IMG/VR virus record: IMGVR_UViG_3300037189_025052
Span: 1 to 20,013 of that record
Strand: one strand, 5' to 3'
Length of the DNA stretch: 20,013 nt
Source: a virus
Shown: in pieces, positions 6,501 to 15,039 of the stretch
Layout of the letters: each line of letters begins with the position of its first letter
Numbering within the stretch: position 1 is the stretch's first letter
Made by a program: the position numbers and the translations under genes
Notes under the pieces: generated by a model
Database searches by the model: none
Seen by the model: only the letters and a program-made list of their open reading frames with translations
What the model was told of the DNA's origin: nothing

Positions 6501-8431
6501 ATTGCTTGATTTGAAGTAAACTCTGGAGCACCAGAAACATTATTAGCATACACTAAAAAGTGTTCTAATTTTTGAGTTTCAGAAAGAGCACCAGATCCAA
6601 CAAATAATTGATTAGCATCACCGGTCGAAAGATTTAATACACCGGTAGTAACAGTTTGATTCTTAAATACTTTTCTTCCACGATAGTCTTGATCTGACAT
6701 ACCAAAAGATATGAAATTTTCTGGTATTTTAAAAACTAATGAATTAAAATCTGTATCGGATAAAAAAGTATTTCCTGTAGCAATAGTACCAGTTTTATTT
6801 GTATCTGAAACATTAGCTGTTGCTATTAATGTTGCGGATGAATTAACAACAAAAGATTCTATATCTTTAATATTAAAATCAATATTATAGACTGAATTTG
6901 CTCCAGGAGAAGTTGTAAATGGTAAATTTGGATCTACAGTAGCTGTTTTTGTTGAAGCATCATAGTTAATAATTGTTCGTTTTGCGTTATCACCAGCTAA
7001 GCCAGTTGTGATGCGAATAATAGAACCACTATAAGCATTGCTTGATGTTGATGATAAACCGCCTAAGATAATGGATGTTGTATTTCCACCTGTAGCATTA
7101 CCAGTAATTGGTACAAAATTCGTATCAAAAATATAAAAGTTATATTTGTATGTTTGTGTATTGCCTGTATTGGCCGCAGAAACATACTCAATTTGCCGTA
7201 TTCTAGCAGTACCAATTTTTGTATTAGCTAATAAGTTTGTATTAGCAGTATTAATTTTGCCTACATCAACACAATGTAGGTCAATTGATGACATGGTACT
7301 AATGTCAAAAAGACCTTTAACATTAGAGACCTCCAAATAATTACCATAATTTGATTCTATATCATAATTTATAACATTTGCTTTTGTCCTAGCACGGCTA
7401 ATATCAATATTTCTTGCTGATACAGTTTCAAATTCAAAACCACGAATGTAAGCTTTTCCTGGACTTAAAGAAACAGTAAGTAATTCGCTATTAGCAGTAT
7501 TACCTAATGAAGGTACATTATCTTTTACTTCTATTAAAAAAGGTTTTACAGTATAATTACCTGATTCGTCATAAGTTCTACGAGCAAAAGTTTTTTCTAG
7601 TTCAGAATATATTGGGTATATTCTTTGATAAACAATTTGACTATTTTCTAAACGAATAATTTCAAAAAACTTTGTATCATCAGTTGAAGTTAATGTTCTT
7701 TTAGCAAGGGTTAAAGTAATTTTATATCTTGCTGCTCCAGGTGCTTGATAATTTGAAGCATTTAAAGCTGGATCTAATAAAGAAGTATCTTCTAATTCAG
7801 TTATAACTGAATCATTAAATTCTAAACCAATTCTATATGAAGCATTTATAGAATATTTTTCTAAAGGTATTGTTTGAGCGCTAACTTTTATAAAATAACC
7901 ATCAATATAATATACACCTTCATTAATAAAAGCTACAGACGAAGCGCCTATAGCATTTGCTTCATTTAAAACTCTTCCTTCAAATGCATCACTATCGAAA
8001 GTGTAAAAACTATCACCAACATTAAATACAGTTGCTACAGCAAATTGTATAATAATTGTTGGCGGATCAGTATCCGTAGCCTCAATAACAGCGATAACAC
8101 GAGCAATACTACCTTCTGAGGTTGATGTTTTAGCAATTTTTTTGTTTAAGAAGTTATTTACATCAATATTGTTACCATTAGAATCTGTTGTTTCTAACTT
8201 TAAATAGGTAACTGTTGTAGAATAAGAAACTTCGCCGCCAGTTACAACTGAACCGTTGCGGAATATATGTGTACCAAATCGTTCAACTTGTTTTTGAAGG
8301 ATGCTTTGTATTTGAGTTAATTCACGAGCCTGTAAAGCATAACCAGGTTTAAATAAAAGTTTTAAATATTTTTTATCCTCATCATAATCATCATAATAAG
8401 GATTAACATTAAAATTTTGAACTAATGACAT
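3590..8431 (-). CDS. DUF4815-type baseplate/fibre structural protein (1613 aa)
   Basis: This is the largest protein in the window. The N-terminus (residues about 10-70) has NPYYDDYDEDKKYLKLLFKP, YALQARELTQIQSILQKQVE and FRNGSVVTGG, which I recognise as the DUF4815 signature of large structural proteins in marine T4-like phages. Its position directly after gp8 corresponds to T4 gp9/gp10, so a peripheral baseplate pin or fibre-network role is likely but not shown. Two internal copies of an RTI-x-NY-x4-TK-x-ATV module lie near residues 480-500 and 1435-1455. The last 50 residues are an extreme Gly/Thr/Asp/Ser tail with three Cys, ending in DC, encoded by GC-rich DNA unlike the rest. Start choice is firm: ATG with AGGA six bases upstream, overlapping the gp8 stop codon. 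No catalytic motif was seen. Confidence 0.88.
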   Translation of the reverse strand: MSLVQNFNVNPYYDDYDEDKKYLKLLFKPGYALQARELTQIQSILQKQVERFGTHIFRNGSVVTGGEVSYSTTVTYLKLETTDSNGNNIDVNNFLNKKIAKTSTSEGSIARVIAVIEATDTDPPTIIIQFAVATVFNVGDSFYTFDSDAFEGRVLNEANAIGASSVAFINEGVYYIDGYFIKVSAQTIPLEKYSINASYRIGLEFNDSVITELEDTSLLDPALNASNYQAPGAARYKITLTLAKRTLTSTDDTKFFEIIRLENSQIVYQRIYPIYSELEKTFARRTYDESGNYTVKPFLIEVKDNVPSLGNTANSELLTVSLSPGKAYIRGFEFETVSARNIDISRARTKANVINYDIESNYGNYLEVSNVKGLFDISTMSSIDLHCVDVGKINTANTNLLANTKIGTARIRQIEYVSAANTGNTQTYKYNFYIFDTNFVPITGNATGGNTTSIILGGLSSTSSNAYSGSIIRITTGLAGDNAKRTIINYDASTKTATVDPNLPFTTSPGANSVYNIDFNIKDIESFVVNSSATLIATANVSDTNKTGTIATGNTFLSDTDFNSLVFKIPENFISFGMSDQDYRGRKVFKNQTVTTGVLNLSTGDANQLFVGSGALSETQKLEHFLVYANNVSGAPEFTSNQAITFATSSGRSITVSGSAANLSFATGNTFTVDIIATVDFNSSVAKTKTYVEANTTNVAVTGGTTIGSTTIYPSFGQIAISSPNKRNGSSDNLYISDVHKLNGDFDKQYGRFNVQIGSSIRKGSFKVIDSGNPAVAVAVADLTNSSKDITDRYILNDGQKDNYYDHASITLKPYVNPPIGQILVLVNYFTHSGSGYLTVDSYNVASLSANTDSRYAQIPSFTSPTNGTILSLRDCVDFRPIRTNATTNFTLNGISITKAEEALESDYSYYLPRKDKITLTQDRTFKVLTGNPSLTPVAKPDDDLGMTLYELNISPYTFFPTDVKIRYFENKRYTMRDIGRLEKRIGNLEYYSLLNTLEKSAADLTVLDSDGLERFKNGILVDSFRGHQIGDVGNIDYNCSMDFEKGELRPFFTANALGFIVDTSTATANLYAGNTVVSLPFTSSNLIAQNVSSRSLAVNPFNLNFYSGAISLFPASDYWIDTENRPDVLVNLEGENDAWENIGKALEDLRAPGFGTQFGDYTIYNTGQSSQTQLITQQRQDGTYIYQDTISRTTVTTDQRKFRTGTNTTVVPDRIVENIGNRQVDLSVVPYIRSQPIKFVAKNLKPNKFAYLYFDDTYVNKFIEMPSCFELINVSSNFISGYGAYETITSSSGGTATAILQQGRSWAAPNSYLYVTNMRGTFAANDTITGSQSLCTAVINSLTWNASNVVTANATSITLGSGAPYTNWYTDIGNTFNSISHAQARDWYSHPNRSNTALNYSVDLGYNRVRIVSGKGAGQNRTITNYNGNTKVATVNTAWDVIPDQTSIWSVLFPSTDDFGYMSGTFHLPNLDATTYLSETRFTTGSKIFRIVDNKQNNPILTTMIAERSFEARGILNIIEDISVSIRVPVIKVSNIYEDVDAGPSYAVQDTTVKSTVIGYVYSGGGGSDGDGAGGTGTGTGCGTGGTGCDGSGTGDGSGDSGGTGDSGTGDC
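3593..3742 (-). repeat. GC-rich simple-repeat tract encoding Gly-rich tail
   Basis: These 150 bases encode the C-terminal 50 residues of the 1613-residue protein. They are built of imperfect repeats of GGTACC, ACCGGT and GCCGGT-like units, giving Gly every second residue or so with Thr, Asp, Ser and Cys between. Base composition contrasts sharply with the AT-rich flanks. Other frames also stay open here, producing a spurious overlapping reading frame (3550-3813). Confidence 0.8.
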
Positions 8432-8437
8432 ATCGTT

Positions 8438-8441
8438 TCCT
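8438..8441 (-). promoter_or_regulatory. Ribosome binding site (AGGA) overlapping gp8 stop
   Basis: The minus-strand sequence TAGGAAACGATATG places AGGA six bases before the ATG of the 1613-residue gene. The gp8 stop TAG shares its last two bases with the site, implying coupled translation. Confidence 0.65.
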
Positions 8442-10044
8442 AGAACTTAACAACAAATTTAATATTTTCGGCTTGACCATCTACTCTATCAATTTTTAAT
8501 TCATTATCAATATATAAAATATCTCCAGCATACGGTTTAAATTCTGGATTTGTAACAGATACAATTGTTCTGGAAACGCCAGAAGTTAATCCATTGAGTG
8601 ATAAACCAGGCAAAAATGTTCCTTTTACTTTTGTTAATCTCACTTCATTTGTAGTTTGAGCATTAACAAAAGCATAAGCGGTAGGATTACTTAATGAACC
8701 CTGATAAACATATTCGTTTAAAGTAAAACTTAAACCTGCTACGATACTTAAATCGGTAGTTTGTGAAATTACACTATTAGCTGTAGATGTATTTGCTATA
8801 ACAGTTGAATCATATTTATATGGGTCCCTTAACAGGCCTATTTGTCTAAAAGATGTATCGGTAGATATTAAACCATTTTCACTCGAATCAATTTCTCCAA
8901 TCCTAACTGATACCATAACATTATTTGCATTTAACTCTTTAGCAGGATTATATGCGTGACCAAATTTTGGAGGAAGAACAACCCTACAGTTAGCATTAGT
9001 GCCTGAACCGTAAATAAAAGCATTAGCAGAACTATATCCTGTTCCAATAGTAGTTACTGAAATTTTAGATACATTTGCATTAGCAGCTGAAACTTGAGAA
9101 GAAGTATTTGATAGAGTTGCTAAAGCTATAGCTCCAGTTCCATCACCTTCAATGTAAACTCTAGTAGATACTGTAATATTATTAGCATTACCTCCAGCTG
9201 AAGTTGTTGCTGCTGATATATTAATAACACCAGTAATTGTCGAAAGAGATGTAATATATGAACCTGTAGAAATTCCAGTACCCGTAATTGACATATTTGC
9301 CAAATTAGCAAGTGTTGGTATACTAAAAATTTCTAAAACTAAGTTAGTATTTGATAGTTTTAGTGATGTTTGGCCAGATGTAAATCCATCAAATTTTATA
9401 TTTGAGGCTTGGCGATAATTTGTTCCTGAATTTTTAACTATGATGGATGTTAATTCTCCATCAACAACACCTAAAGGACTTACTCCAAAATCTAAAGCAC
9501 TGGTGCTGGTTGGTGCTGGGACCCAATTATCATCCAAAAATTTATTCGAAGAAGAAACATTAAACATATACTTCCAAATATAACCATCCGCAGTACCAAT
9601 ATTGCCATTCGAAGTGTTGTAATCTCCTGAAGGTTCAACGGTAGAATTTGCGGAATTATTATTTGAAACGCACTTGTATACATTTCTGCCTGATGTAAAA
9701 ACATACATCGATTTTAAATTTCGTGTTGTATTGGCAGTAAATAAATCACCAAATTCAATTGTGTCATCATAACTTCTATATTTGGTGTTGGCTGTCCAAT
9801 CAAACCTAGGAATGACTAAACTCAAATCATTTCCTGTAATTTTCTTTGCAGCAAACATATTATCCCAAGCTTGTTTTTCGGTGTTTACCGTTTCAACTAT
9901 AGGGTCTGGGCTTAATTCGTTTGCGTAAGGGACATTGTTTCCTATGAAAACATAGGAAATAGAGGGAGTATTTGCTTCCGAAAACGCTTCTTTAAACTGT
10001 TCAGCGTTATGGAATGATAATTTATGGGTTACTATCGAGGGCAT
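8440..10044 (-). CDS. 8: Baseplate wedge subunit gp8
   Basis: Homologue of T4 gp8, a dimeric wedge component. Recognisable blocks match T4 gp8 in order: SLVIPRFDW (residues 75-83; T4 has DAVIPRRDW), TADGYIWKYMF (151-161; T4 GDGYVWEYLF), SFRQIGLLRDP (about 395-405; T4 GFRQISIITNP), and an NIKFVVKF C-terminus (T4 EINILFTF). At 534 residues it is about 200 longer than T4 gp8. The excess lies mostly between about residues 190 and 365, where two Gly-Tyr units (KNSGTNYRQ, TTIGTGYSS), a GDGTGA element and a TGTGISTGSYI beta element are inserted. It lies between the gp7-position gene and the DUF4815-type gene, as gene 8 lies between 7 and 9/10 in T4. The first nine bases upstream are non-coding with no SD; an ATAAATA motif precedes the start. 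Confidence 0.88.
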   Translation of the reverse strand: MPSIVTHKLSFHNAEQFKEAFSEANTPSISYVFIGNNVPYANELSPDPIVETVNTEKQAWDNMFAAKKITGNDLSLVIPRFDWTANTKYRSYDDTIEFGDLFTANTTRNLKSMYVFTSGRNVYKCVSNNNSANSTVEPSGDYNTSNGNIGTADGYIWKYMFNVSSSNKFLDDNWVPAPTSTSALDFGVSPLGVVDGELTSIIVKNSGTNYRQASNIKFDGFTSGQTSLKLSNTNLVLEIFSIPTLANLANMSITGTGISTGSYITSLSTITGVINISAATTSAGGNANNITVSTRVYIEGDGTGAIALATLSNTSSQVSAANANVSKISVTTIGTGYSSANAFIYGSGTNANCRVVLPPKFGHAYNPAKELNANNVMVSVRIGEIDSSENGLISTDTSFRQIGLLRDPYKYDSTVIANTSTANSVISQTTDLSIVAGLSFTLNEYVYQGSLSNPTAYAFVNAQTTNEVRLTKVKGTFLPGLSLNGLTSGVSRTIVSVTNPEFKPYAGDILYIDNELKIDRVDGQAENIKFVVKF

Positions 10045-10050
10045 AAACTG

Positions 10051-10058
10051 TATTTATG
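10051..10058 (-). promoter_or_regulatory. Late-promoter-like motif (CATAAATA) before gp8
   Basis: CATAAATA differs from the T4 late consensus TATAAATA at one base. It lies in a 12-base string, TGACATAAATAC, that is identical to one upstream of gp48. It overlaps the stop of the gp7-position gene and ends only six bases before the gp8 ATG, so a start site at the usual distance would give an almost leaderless mRNA. It may be a promoter or a conserved junction sequence. Confidence 0.35.
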
Positions 10059-12564
10059 TCAATATTTTTAAAGTTTGTGTATTAGAATTTAATGAAAAAG
10101 CTGAAGAAACGGCAACATTTGTATTACTAATAATACTGCTAATTGTTCTAATTTGACCATTTACAGACACATTAGAACCAAGGGTTAATATTCCTCTTGT
10201 ATTAGCAACATTGAATTTGGTACCTGTTCCAACGATAAAAATTGATCCGTTTGTAGTATTTACAAAACCAGATATAGTATTGGAGGTCTCAATAGAAATC
10301 GTAGTATTGGTAGTTTCAATAGTTTTAAAACGATTGAATAGGGCATAATTAACAAAACCCGAAGGGTGTAAAAGGTCTTTTAATATATTTTTATATTTTT
10401 TGAAAGAAGTTAAAGAAGAAGTTACATATGAAAAATTTATATAATAATCTTCGCCTTCTAATCTTCTTTCTGTTGTTGAAATTATAGAGTCTGTTGTTGT
10501 CCAACGGCCAGGAAATGCGGTATAAGAAGCACCTAAAGTTGCGTTAGCAATAGCATTTCCAGCACCATAACCAGTTAAATCAATTTGTGGTATATATTTG
10601 TAACCTTCTCCACCAGAAGTCAATTTAATTGATTGTATAACACCTTTAGGATTTTCTGCGATTGCGGTTAAACTTTCACCATCACCCATCAAAGAAGTTA
10701 TAGCTATATTTGCTCCAGAACCACCAAAAGCTGTAGATACATTGACTGTTGGAAAGTTATTTTGTGTATAGTTTACTCCACCTGTTATACCTCTAACATA
10801 AGATCCAACACTATAATTGTTTCCTGTAATAGTAAATGCCACATTGACATTTGCTTGTGTTGAAGAAGTAATGGCATTAATATATCTGTCTTGACCTGAA
10901 ATTATAATTTTGTCACCAATTCGTAAATCAGTATTAAAATTAGTGTTTGTACCAATAATCATAACACCATTATTTGTTATGTTTGCTGTGCCTGTAATTC
11001 TAGGCGCTTGTACTGAAATTGACAGTATTGTTCCTGTTCCATTTACAGCTGAAACTGCGGCGGCCGCTCCATATCCATATGTGTCGTTTGGATTTGAACC
11101 AAAAATAACTTCATCTCCAACTCTATAACCTGTACCTCCATTATATACATCAATTCTACCTACAGACCTGAAGTTTTTAATATCAAAAAAGCTAGAACCT
11201 GCTTGGTAAATAGCACCTTCTGAATCTAATGAAGAAGTATTAATAGAGGTATTTGAAAAAATAACCGTTGCGTTTGTTATAGGTCCAAGATCAGTAATCG
11301 TTAAAGGAGTTAAAGCATCAACCAATCGACTGTTAACATTTTCTGATAACGCACCTGGAAAACCGTAATTTGGAGCAGAAATTAAAATATTTAAATAACT
11401 ACTAATTACATCATCCGTAATAATGTAAGTATTCGCAGTAGTCGATAGTGTATTAACTGAAGAAATGGCACCTGTTATAATTGAAGGTAAATTTTGGCTT
11501 TTAATAATTCCTGCCGTTTTAAAACCAGCACCACCATAATTAACTTGTATTTTTGTGGTAACTCCAGAAGAAACAGATTCTACTTCAGCTGTTGCTCGTG
11601 AAACGGCGCCGCCCGCAACAATTAAAACTGGATCTCCTACATTATAATCTGTTCCTCCATCAATAACATTTATCTTTGTTAAAATTGAAAAAGTATCAGC
11701 AACAACTTTTATTAAATTACCATTAGAATCAATAATACTACTTTCAACTTCTTCGCCATTTTCAAAAGAACCAACTAAGGTCTTTGAATTAACAAACAAC
11801 TCAAAAGGTAAACCAAAATTTAATCTATCGGTAATAAGTCTTGAAACAGCTCTTTCAACTATAGCTGTAGCACCAGAAGAAAGACCTGTTATTTTTCTGT
11901 TTGTTAATAACTCAATATCAAAATCGTTATAGTCTACTTTTATTATTGAGTTTGCAGCTGGAGCAGAATTAAAAATTATTTTTTTCGTTTCTTTTCTTAT
12001 TACATAATTTAAATTTTCTTGTTGTAAAGAACCATTTACATATACATCAATATCGCCAGAATTTACTGGCTGAGCAAGAAAGAAAGTTGTATTTGAACCG
12101 TTACTTGTATAAACGCTTCTTATATCGGTTTTAATTTTTAGAAGATTATCAATTGACCATTTGCCATCAGAAAGTCTTAAAATATTATCTTTTGGTAATT
12201 GTATTGAAACTTCATCGTTATACAAAAGTCTAAAGAGTAATTTAAAGGCAGCTTCATTACCTTTTGCCAAATATAACGGTAATAAATTTTTAATTAAAAA
12301 ATCTTTGCTAACTTCTGTTTCTCTTGGAACCAACGAAGCAAAAGTATTAAAAAAACTATTCTCAAAATTATCTATTGATAAATCAACATCAGGAATATTT
12401 CTAAGATTTTTAGCCTGCTGAGTTAAATCATTTTTTTGGCCTGTTTGCTTTTGTTCTAAAAATTCATAATATGCTTCTAAGAAGGTTATGAATAATGGAT
12501 ATTCTTCCCGAACAAATTCAGGAACCTGACGGTTGATTAATATTGAGGTATTTGCGAAAGACAT
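10054..12564 (-). CDS. Probable baseplate wedge protein in gp7 position (836 aa)
   Basis: Located between gp6 and gp8, exactly where T4 encodes wedge subunit gp7 (about 1030 residues), but I see no clear sequence match to T4 gp7, so the assignment rests on synteny. The N-terminal 130 residues are helical and distinctive: QVPEFVREEYPLFITFLEAY, then FLIKNLLPLYLAKGNEAAFK and LLFRLLYNDE, a pattern I recall from large structural proteins of marine T4-like phages. The rest is beta-rich: SGDIDVYVNGSLQQ-type segment (about 165-215), Gly-Tyr modules near residues 300-350, 470-520 and 595-680, and two copies of a GT-x2-F beta unit near 530-580 and 770-825. Its ATG overlaps the gp6 stop by one base (TAATG). 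It probably links inner and outer wedge parts, as gp7 does. Confidence 0.75.
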   Translation of the reverse strand: MSFANTSILINRQVPEFVREEYPLFITFLEAYYEFLEQKQTGQKNDLTQQAKNLRNIPDVDLSIDNFENSFFNTFASLVPRETEVSKDFLIKNLLPLYLAKGNEAAFKLLFRLLYNDEVSIQLPKDNILRLSDGKWSIDNLLKIKTDIRSVYTSNGSNTTFFLAQPVNSGDIDVYVNGSLQQENLNYVIRKETKKIIFNSAPAANSIIKVDYNDFDIELLTNRKITGLSSGATAIVERAVSRLITDRLNFGLPFELFVNSKTLVGSFENGEEVESSIIDSNGNLIKVVADTFSILTKINVIDGGTDYNVGDPVLIVAGGAVSRATAEVESVSSGVTTKIQVNYGGAGFKTAGIIKSQNLPSIITGAISSVNTLSTTANTYIITDDVISSYLNILISAPNYGFPGALSENVNSRLVDALTPLTITDLGPITNATVIFSNTSINTSSLDSEGAIYQAGSSFFDIKNFRSVGRIDVYNGGTGYRVGDEVIFGSNPNDTYGYGAAAAVSAVNGTGTILSISVQAPRITGTANITNNGVMIIGTNTNFNTDLRIGDKIIISGQDRYINAITSSTQANVNVAFTITGNNYSVGSYVRGITGGVNYTQNNFPTVNVSTAFGGSGANIAITSLMGDGESLTAIAENPKGVIQSIKLTSGGEGYKYIPQIDLTGYGAGNAIANATLGASYTAFPGRWTTTDSIISTTERRLEGEDYYINFSYVTSSLTSFKKYKNILKDLLHPSGFVNYALFNRFKTIETTNTTISIETSNTISGFVNTTNGSIFIVGTGTKFNVANTRGILTLGSNVSVNGQIRTISSIISNTNVAVSSAFSLNSNTQTLKILT

Positions 12565-14621
12565 TAAACTGTTTCTAGGTTTACTGTAATAGAAGATGGA
12601 TCGGTTTCATCAATTGTAATTATTGTATTTCTAACCGATTCAATGATGCCTTTTTCTGATTCTATTGATAATCGAACTGTTTCGTCTGTTGATGAAACGC
12701 TGGTAATATTAATGTCATTTATTGTAATCGTGCCTGCATCATAATTAACTTCGCCAACATTACTATCTACAATTTGTCTTTGAGCATTACTATCAAAATA
12801 AACTGTTCTTAATGTTCCAATTTTCGCATCTATAATAGCAGTAGCTACGGCTCCAGAACCGCCGCCGCCACTAATTGTAACAATGGCTCTAGAATAATCG
12901 ATGCCTCGGTTTATAATATTAATTTTTTCGATAGATCCATTTACAATTACCGCTTCTGCTGTTGCTCCTGTACCATCACCAGTTACAGTTACTGTTGGAG
13001 CAACCAAATAGTTTAGACCTGGATTTGAAACTGAAATTGAAGATATGCCAGTAAATGATAAAGGAACTTCTTCAAAAATAACAGTTCTATTTACTCCAAC
13101 CGAATCTCTTACCGTAAATTCTGTAGAGGTTAATTTATTTGTTACTGTTCCTCTGTGTATAGGAATATTAAAATTTATTTCATAAGAAGCATTTTGATTT
13201 AACAGAGGTATAAATCTCTTTTGTGCTCTAATCGTCAATTCATTACCAATAATAGAATTTAAATCAACATCATCGATTGCTTTTTCTAATTTAGAATCAA
13301 CCAATCTGGCATCAAATTTATCCAAAAAGGTATCTTTATAGTTAAGTACCGCATTACGAATACTTTCTTTTAAACTTGATTCTGTTTTTGTTGTTTTTTT
13401 AGGATCATATTTAGCTTCTACTTCAACAATTAGGTACAAGTATTCTGGATCAATAATCTCGGATGTAGTTGTAATTATTGATTTTGGATCAACAATCTCT
13501 CTAACAATTCTTAATTTTTCTGTTTCAGAAATAAAGTAACCTTCTCTTGGTTTTAAAGATATAAAAACTTTACCATAAACGGGAGGAATATTTTCTTCGC
13601 CACCCCAAACAGAAATTGAATCTATATCTGGATAATTATTTAAAATATATGTTTCATAATCTTTATAAGTTACCAAACGGTTTTGTGTTGAAAATCTTGC
13701 TGCAGCTGAAAATTTAATATTGTCAACACTTTCTCGGTCAGAACCTCCTGCAGCTGCACTTTGCGGATTAATAGTGAAATTAGATAAAGGTATTCCTCTT
13801 GAGTCTGTAACTGTCGCAGTAGCAACAAAATTATTTGCTTTATTCGCAGAAGTTCCATTCGTAACTAGGTAAGTAACTGTTACAATTGCACCATCAGGTA
13901 AAGATTTGCCTACAACACCATTTCCAAAATATATTTCAAATAATCCTCCACGACTTTCTTGTAAAAAGAAAACTTCAGAAGAAGATGTTATATCTAAAAC
14001 ATCAGTTACTTTTTCGTATACTGTTGTTGCGCTATTAGCTGCATTTGGAGTTACTGAAACTTTGATTGTTGTCGTGTCAATTTGTGAATCAGGTAATTGA
14101 AAAATTGACTTTGGATTTGAACTCGCATCGTAATTGAAAGAATATGTAATTAACTGACCTTCATAAACATTTAAATTTTCAAAAACATATTGTGTATTAG
14201 ATTTAGTTACAGTTGTGTCCTCTAACACCACAAAATTATAAGCACGACCATCTATTTGATTTGATAAAAAAGCAAAGCCTTCTGGTAAAGTACAAGTAGC
14301 AGATACAGCTGAATTTGATTCTATCGTAAAATTAATTATTGAAACAGGTGATCTTGTGGAGTAAGGCGTATAACCTAATGTTTTAGCATGAGATACTACT
14401 GAATCACGGAGAAGGGCGGTATCAAGAAAAGACTCATTTGCTACCATATTTAAATAATAGGCGTTGTAATGAGTATTATAGGCAAGAATATCTAATAGAA
14501 CTGATAAACCAGCACCATCAAAATCATAATCCGTAAATTCAGGTTGTTGTTTTAAAAATGCTTTGAGATTAGTTTTGATTGTATCAAAATCTAATTCGGT
14601 TACTCTTAAACGGTCTACCAT
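12564..14621 (-). CDS. 6: Baseplate wedge subunit gp6 (baseplate J-like)
   Basis: Homologue of T4 gp6, the wedge protein whose dimers form the inner ring that holds the baseplate together and rearranges during sheath contraction. The length, 685 residues, is close to T4 gp6 (660). The N-terminus (residues 1-90) has TELDFDTIKTNLKAFLKQQP, FDGAGLSVLLDILAYNTHYN and YLNMVANESFLDTALLRDSV, which are characteristic of the family. The mid-region (about 225-330) contains GLFEIYFGNGVVGKSLPDGA and NRLVTYKDYETYILNNYPDI, the baseplate J-like core. Near residues 525-600 it carries two Gly-Tyr-like repeats (NPGLNYLVAPTVTV, GDGTGATAEA, NRGIDYSRA, GGGGSGAVATA), which appear to be an insertion. It begins one base after the gp25 stop codon and its stop overlaps the next start. 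Confidence 0.93.
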   Translation of the reverse strand: MVDRLRVTELDFDTIKTNLKAFLKQQPEFTDYDFDGAGLSVLLDILAYNTHYNAYYLNMVANESFLDTALLRDSVVSHAKTLGYTPYSTRSPVSIINFTIESNSAVSATCTLPEGFAFLSNQIDGRAYNFVVLEDTTVTKSNTQYVFENLNVYEGQLITYSFNYDASSNPKSIFQLPDSQIDTTTIKVSVTPNAANSATTVYEKVTDVLDITSSSEVFFLQESRGGLFEIYFGNGVVGKSLPDGAIVTVTYLVTNGTSANKANNFVATATVTDSRGIPLSNFTINPQSAAAGGSDRESVDNIKFSAAARFSTQNRLVTYKDYETYILNNYPDIDSISVWGGEENIPPVYGKVFISLKPREGYFISETEKLRIVREIVDPKSIITTTSEIIDPEYLYLIVEVEAKYDPKKTTKTESSLKESIRNAVLNYKDTFLDKFDARLVDSKLEKAIDDVDLNSIIGNELTIRAQKRFIPLLNQNASYEINFNIPIHRGTVTNKLTSTEFTVRDSVGVNRTVIFEEVPLSFTGISSISVSNPGLNYLVAPTVTVTGDGTGATAEAVIVNGSIEKINIINRGIDYSRAIVTISGGGGSGAVATAIIDAKIGTLRTVYFDSNAQRQIVDSNVGEVNYDAGTITINDINITSVSSTDETVRLSIESEKGIIESVRNTIITIDETDPSSITVNLETV

Positions 14622-14622
14622 T

Positions 14623-15027
14623 TTATCTAATCCGCTCTAGGAAAAAATTAATTGTAATTGGCGCAGTATTGTTAATGATAAAAAATTCCAAATAGATTTG
14701 ATACTTATTTTCGTCTGGAGAAGGTATAGCTTCTACTTTAGATACCTGCGCTCTAGGTTCAAAATTGCCAATAACTTCTGCTATTTCTCGTTCTAACTGT
14801 GAGGCTGTTACTGAATCAACTTGTTCAAAAAGAAGTCGGCGAATATTACTACCAAGGTCTGGTTGAAAAGGTCTCTCATAGTGATTTGTCAATACTAAAT
14901 TCTTAATGGAATTAATTATTGCATACTCATTTTTGTGAGTATTAATATCTTTTTTGACTGGATGAATTGTAAAATTCAAATCCAAATCTCTAAAAGTGCG
15001 TGTTGTTTCTATGTTTACTGTTGCCAT
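14623..15027 (-). CDS. 25: Baseplate wedge subunit gp25 (gpW/gp25 family)
   Basis: Homologue of T4 gp25, a short wedge protein that binds gp6 and forms part of the conserved sheath-initiating core; the same fold occurs in TssE and other contractile injection systems. The length, 134 residues, matches the family (T4: 132). Characteristic motifs are NSIKNLVLTNHYERPFQPDL (about 39-58), GSNIRRLLFE (59-68) and the EPR motif at Glu90-Pro91-Arg92 in NFEPRAQV. The C-terminal beta hairpin ends FFLERIR. Although the family is often labelled lysozyme-like, the role is structural. It sits between the PAAR tip gene and gp6; in T4 gene 25 is elsewhere, whereas neighbouring gp25 and J-type genes are usual in compact contractile systems. 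Confidence 0.93.
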   Translation of the reverse strand: MATVNIETTRTFRDLDLNFTIHPVKKDINTHKNEYAIINSIKNLVLTNHYERPFQPDLGSNIRRLLFEQVDSVTASQLEREIAEVIGNFEPRAQVSKVEAIPSPDENKYQIYLEFFIINNTAPITINFFLERIR

Positions 15028-15031
15028 TTTC

Positions 15032-15039
15032 TATTTATT
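15032..15039 (-). promoter_or_regulatory. ATAAATA motif before gp25
   Basis: AATAAATA on the minus strand fills most of the 12-base gap between the PAAR gene stop (TAG) and the gp25 ATG. It ends four bases before the ATG, too close for a normal leader, so it may be chance in AT-rich DNA or an A-rich translation-initiation region. Confidence 0.2.

Noticed and set aside
9126-9311. Minus-strand frame rich in Leu/Gln within gp8, and similar frames at 9492-9704, 13670-13858 and 15901-16089
   Set aside because: Out-of-frame shadows of gp8, gp6 and gp5, with composition artefacts and no initiation sites.
14623-15027. gp25 as the missing tail lysozyme
   Set aside because: Despite its common label, gp25 carries the structural EPR core motif and no lysozyme catalytic pattern is visible.
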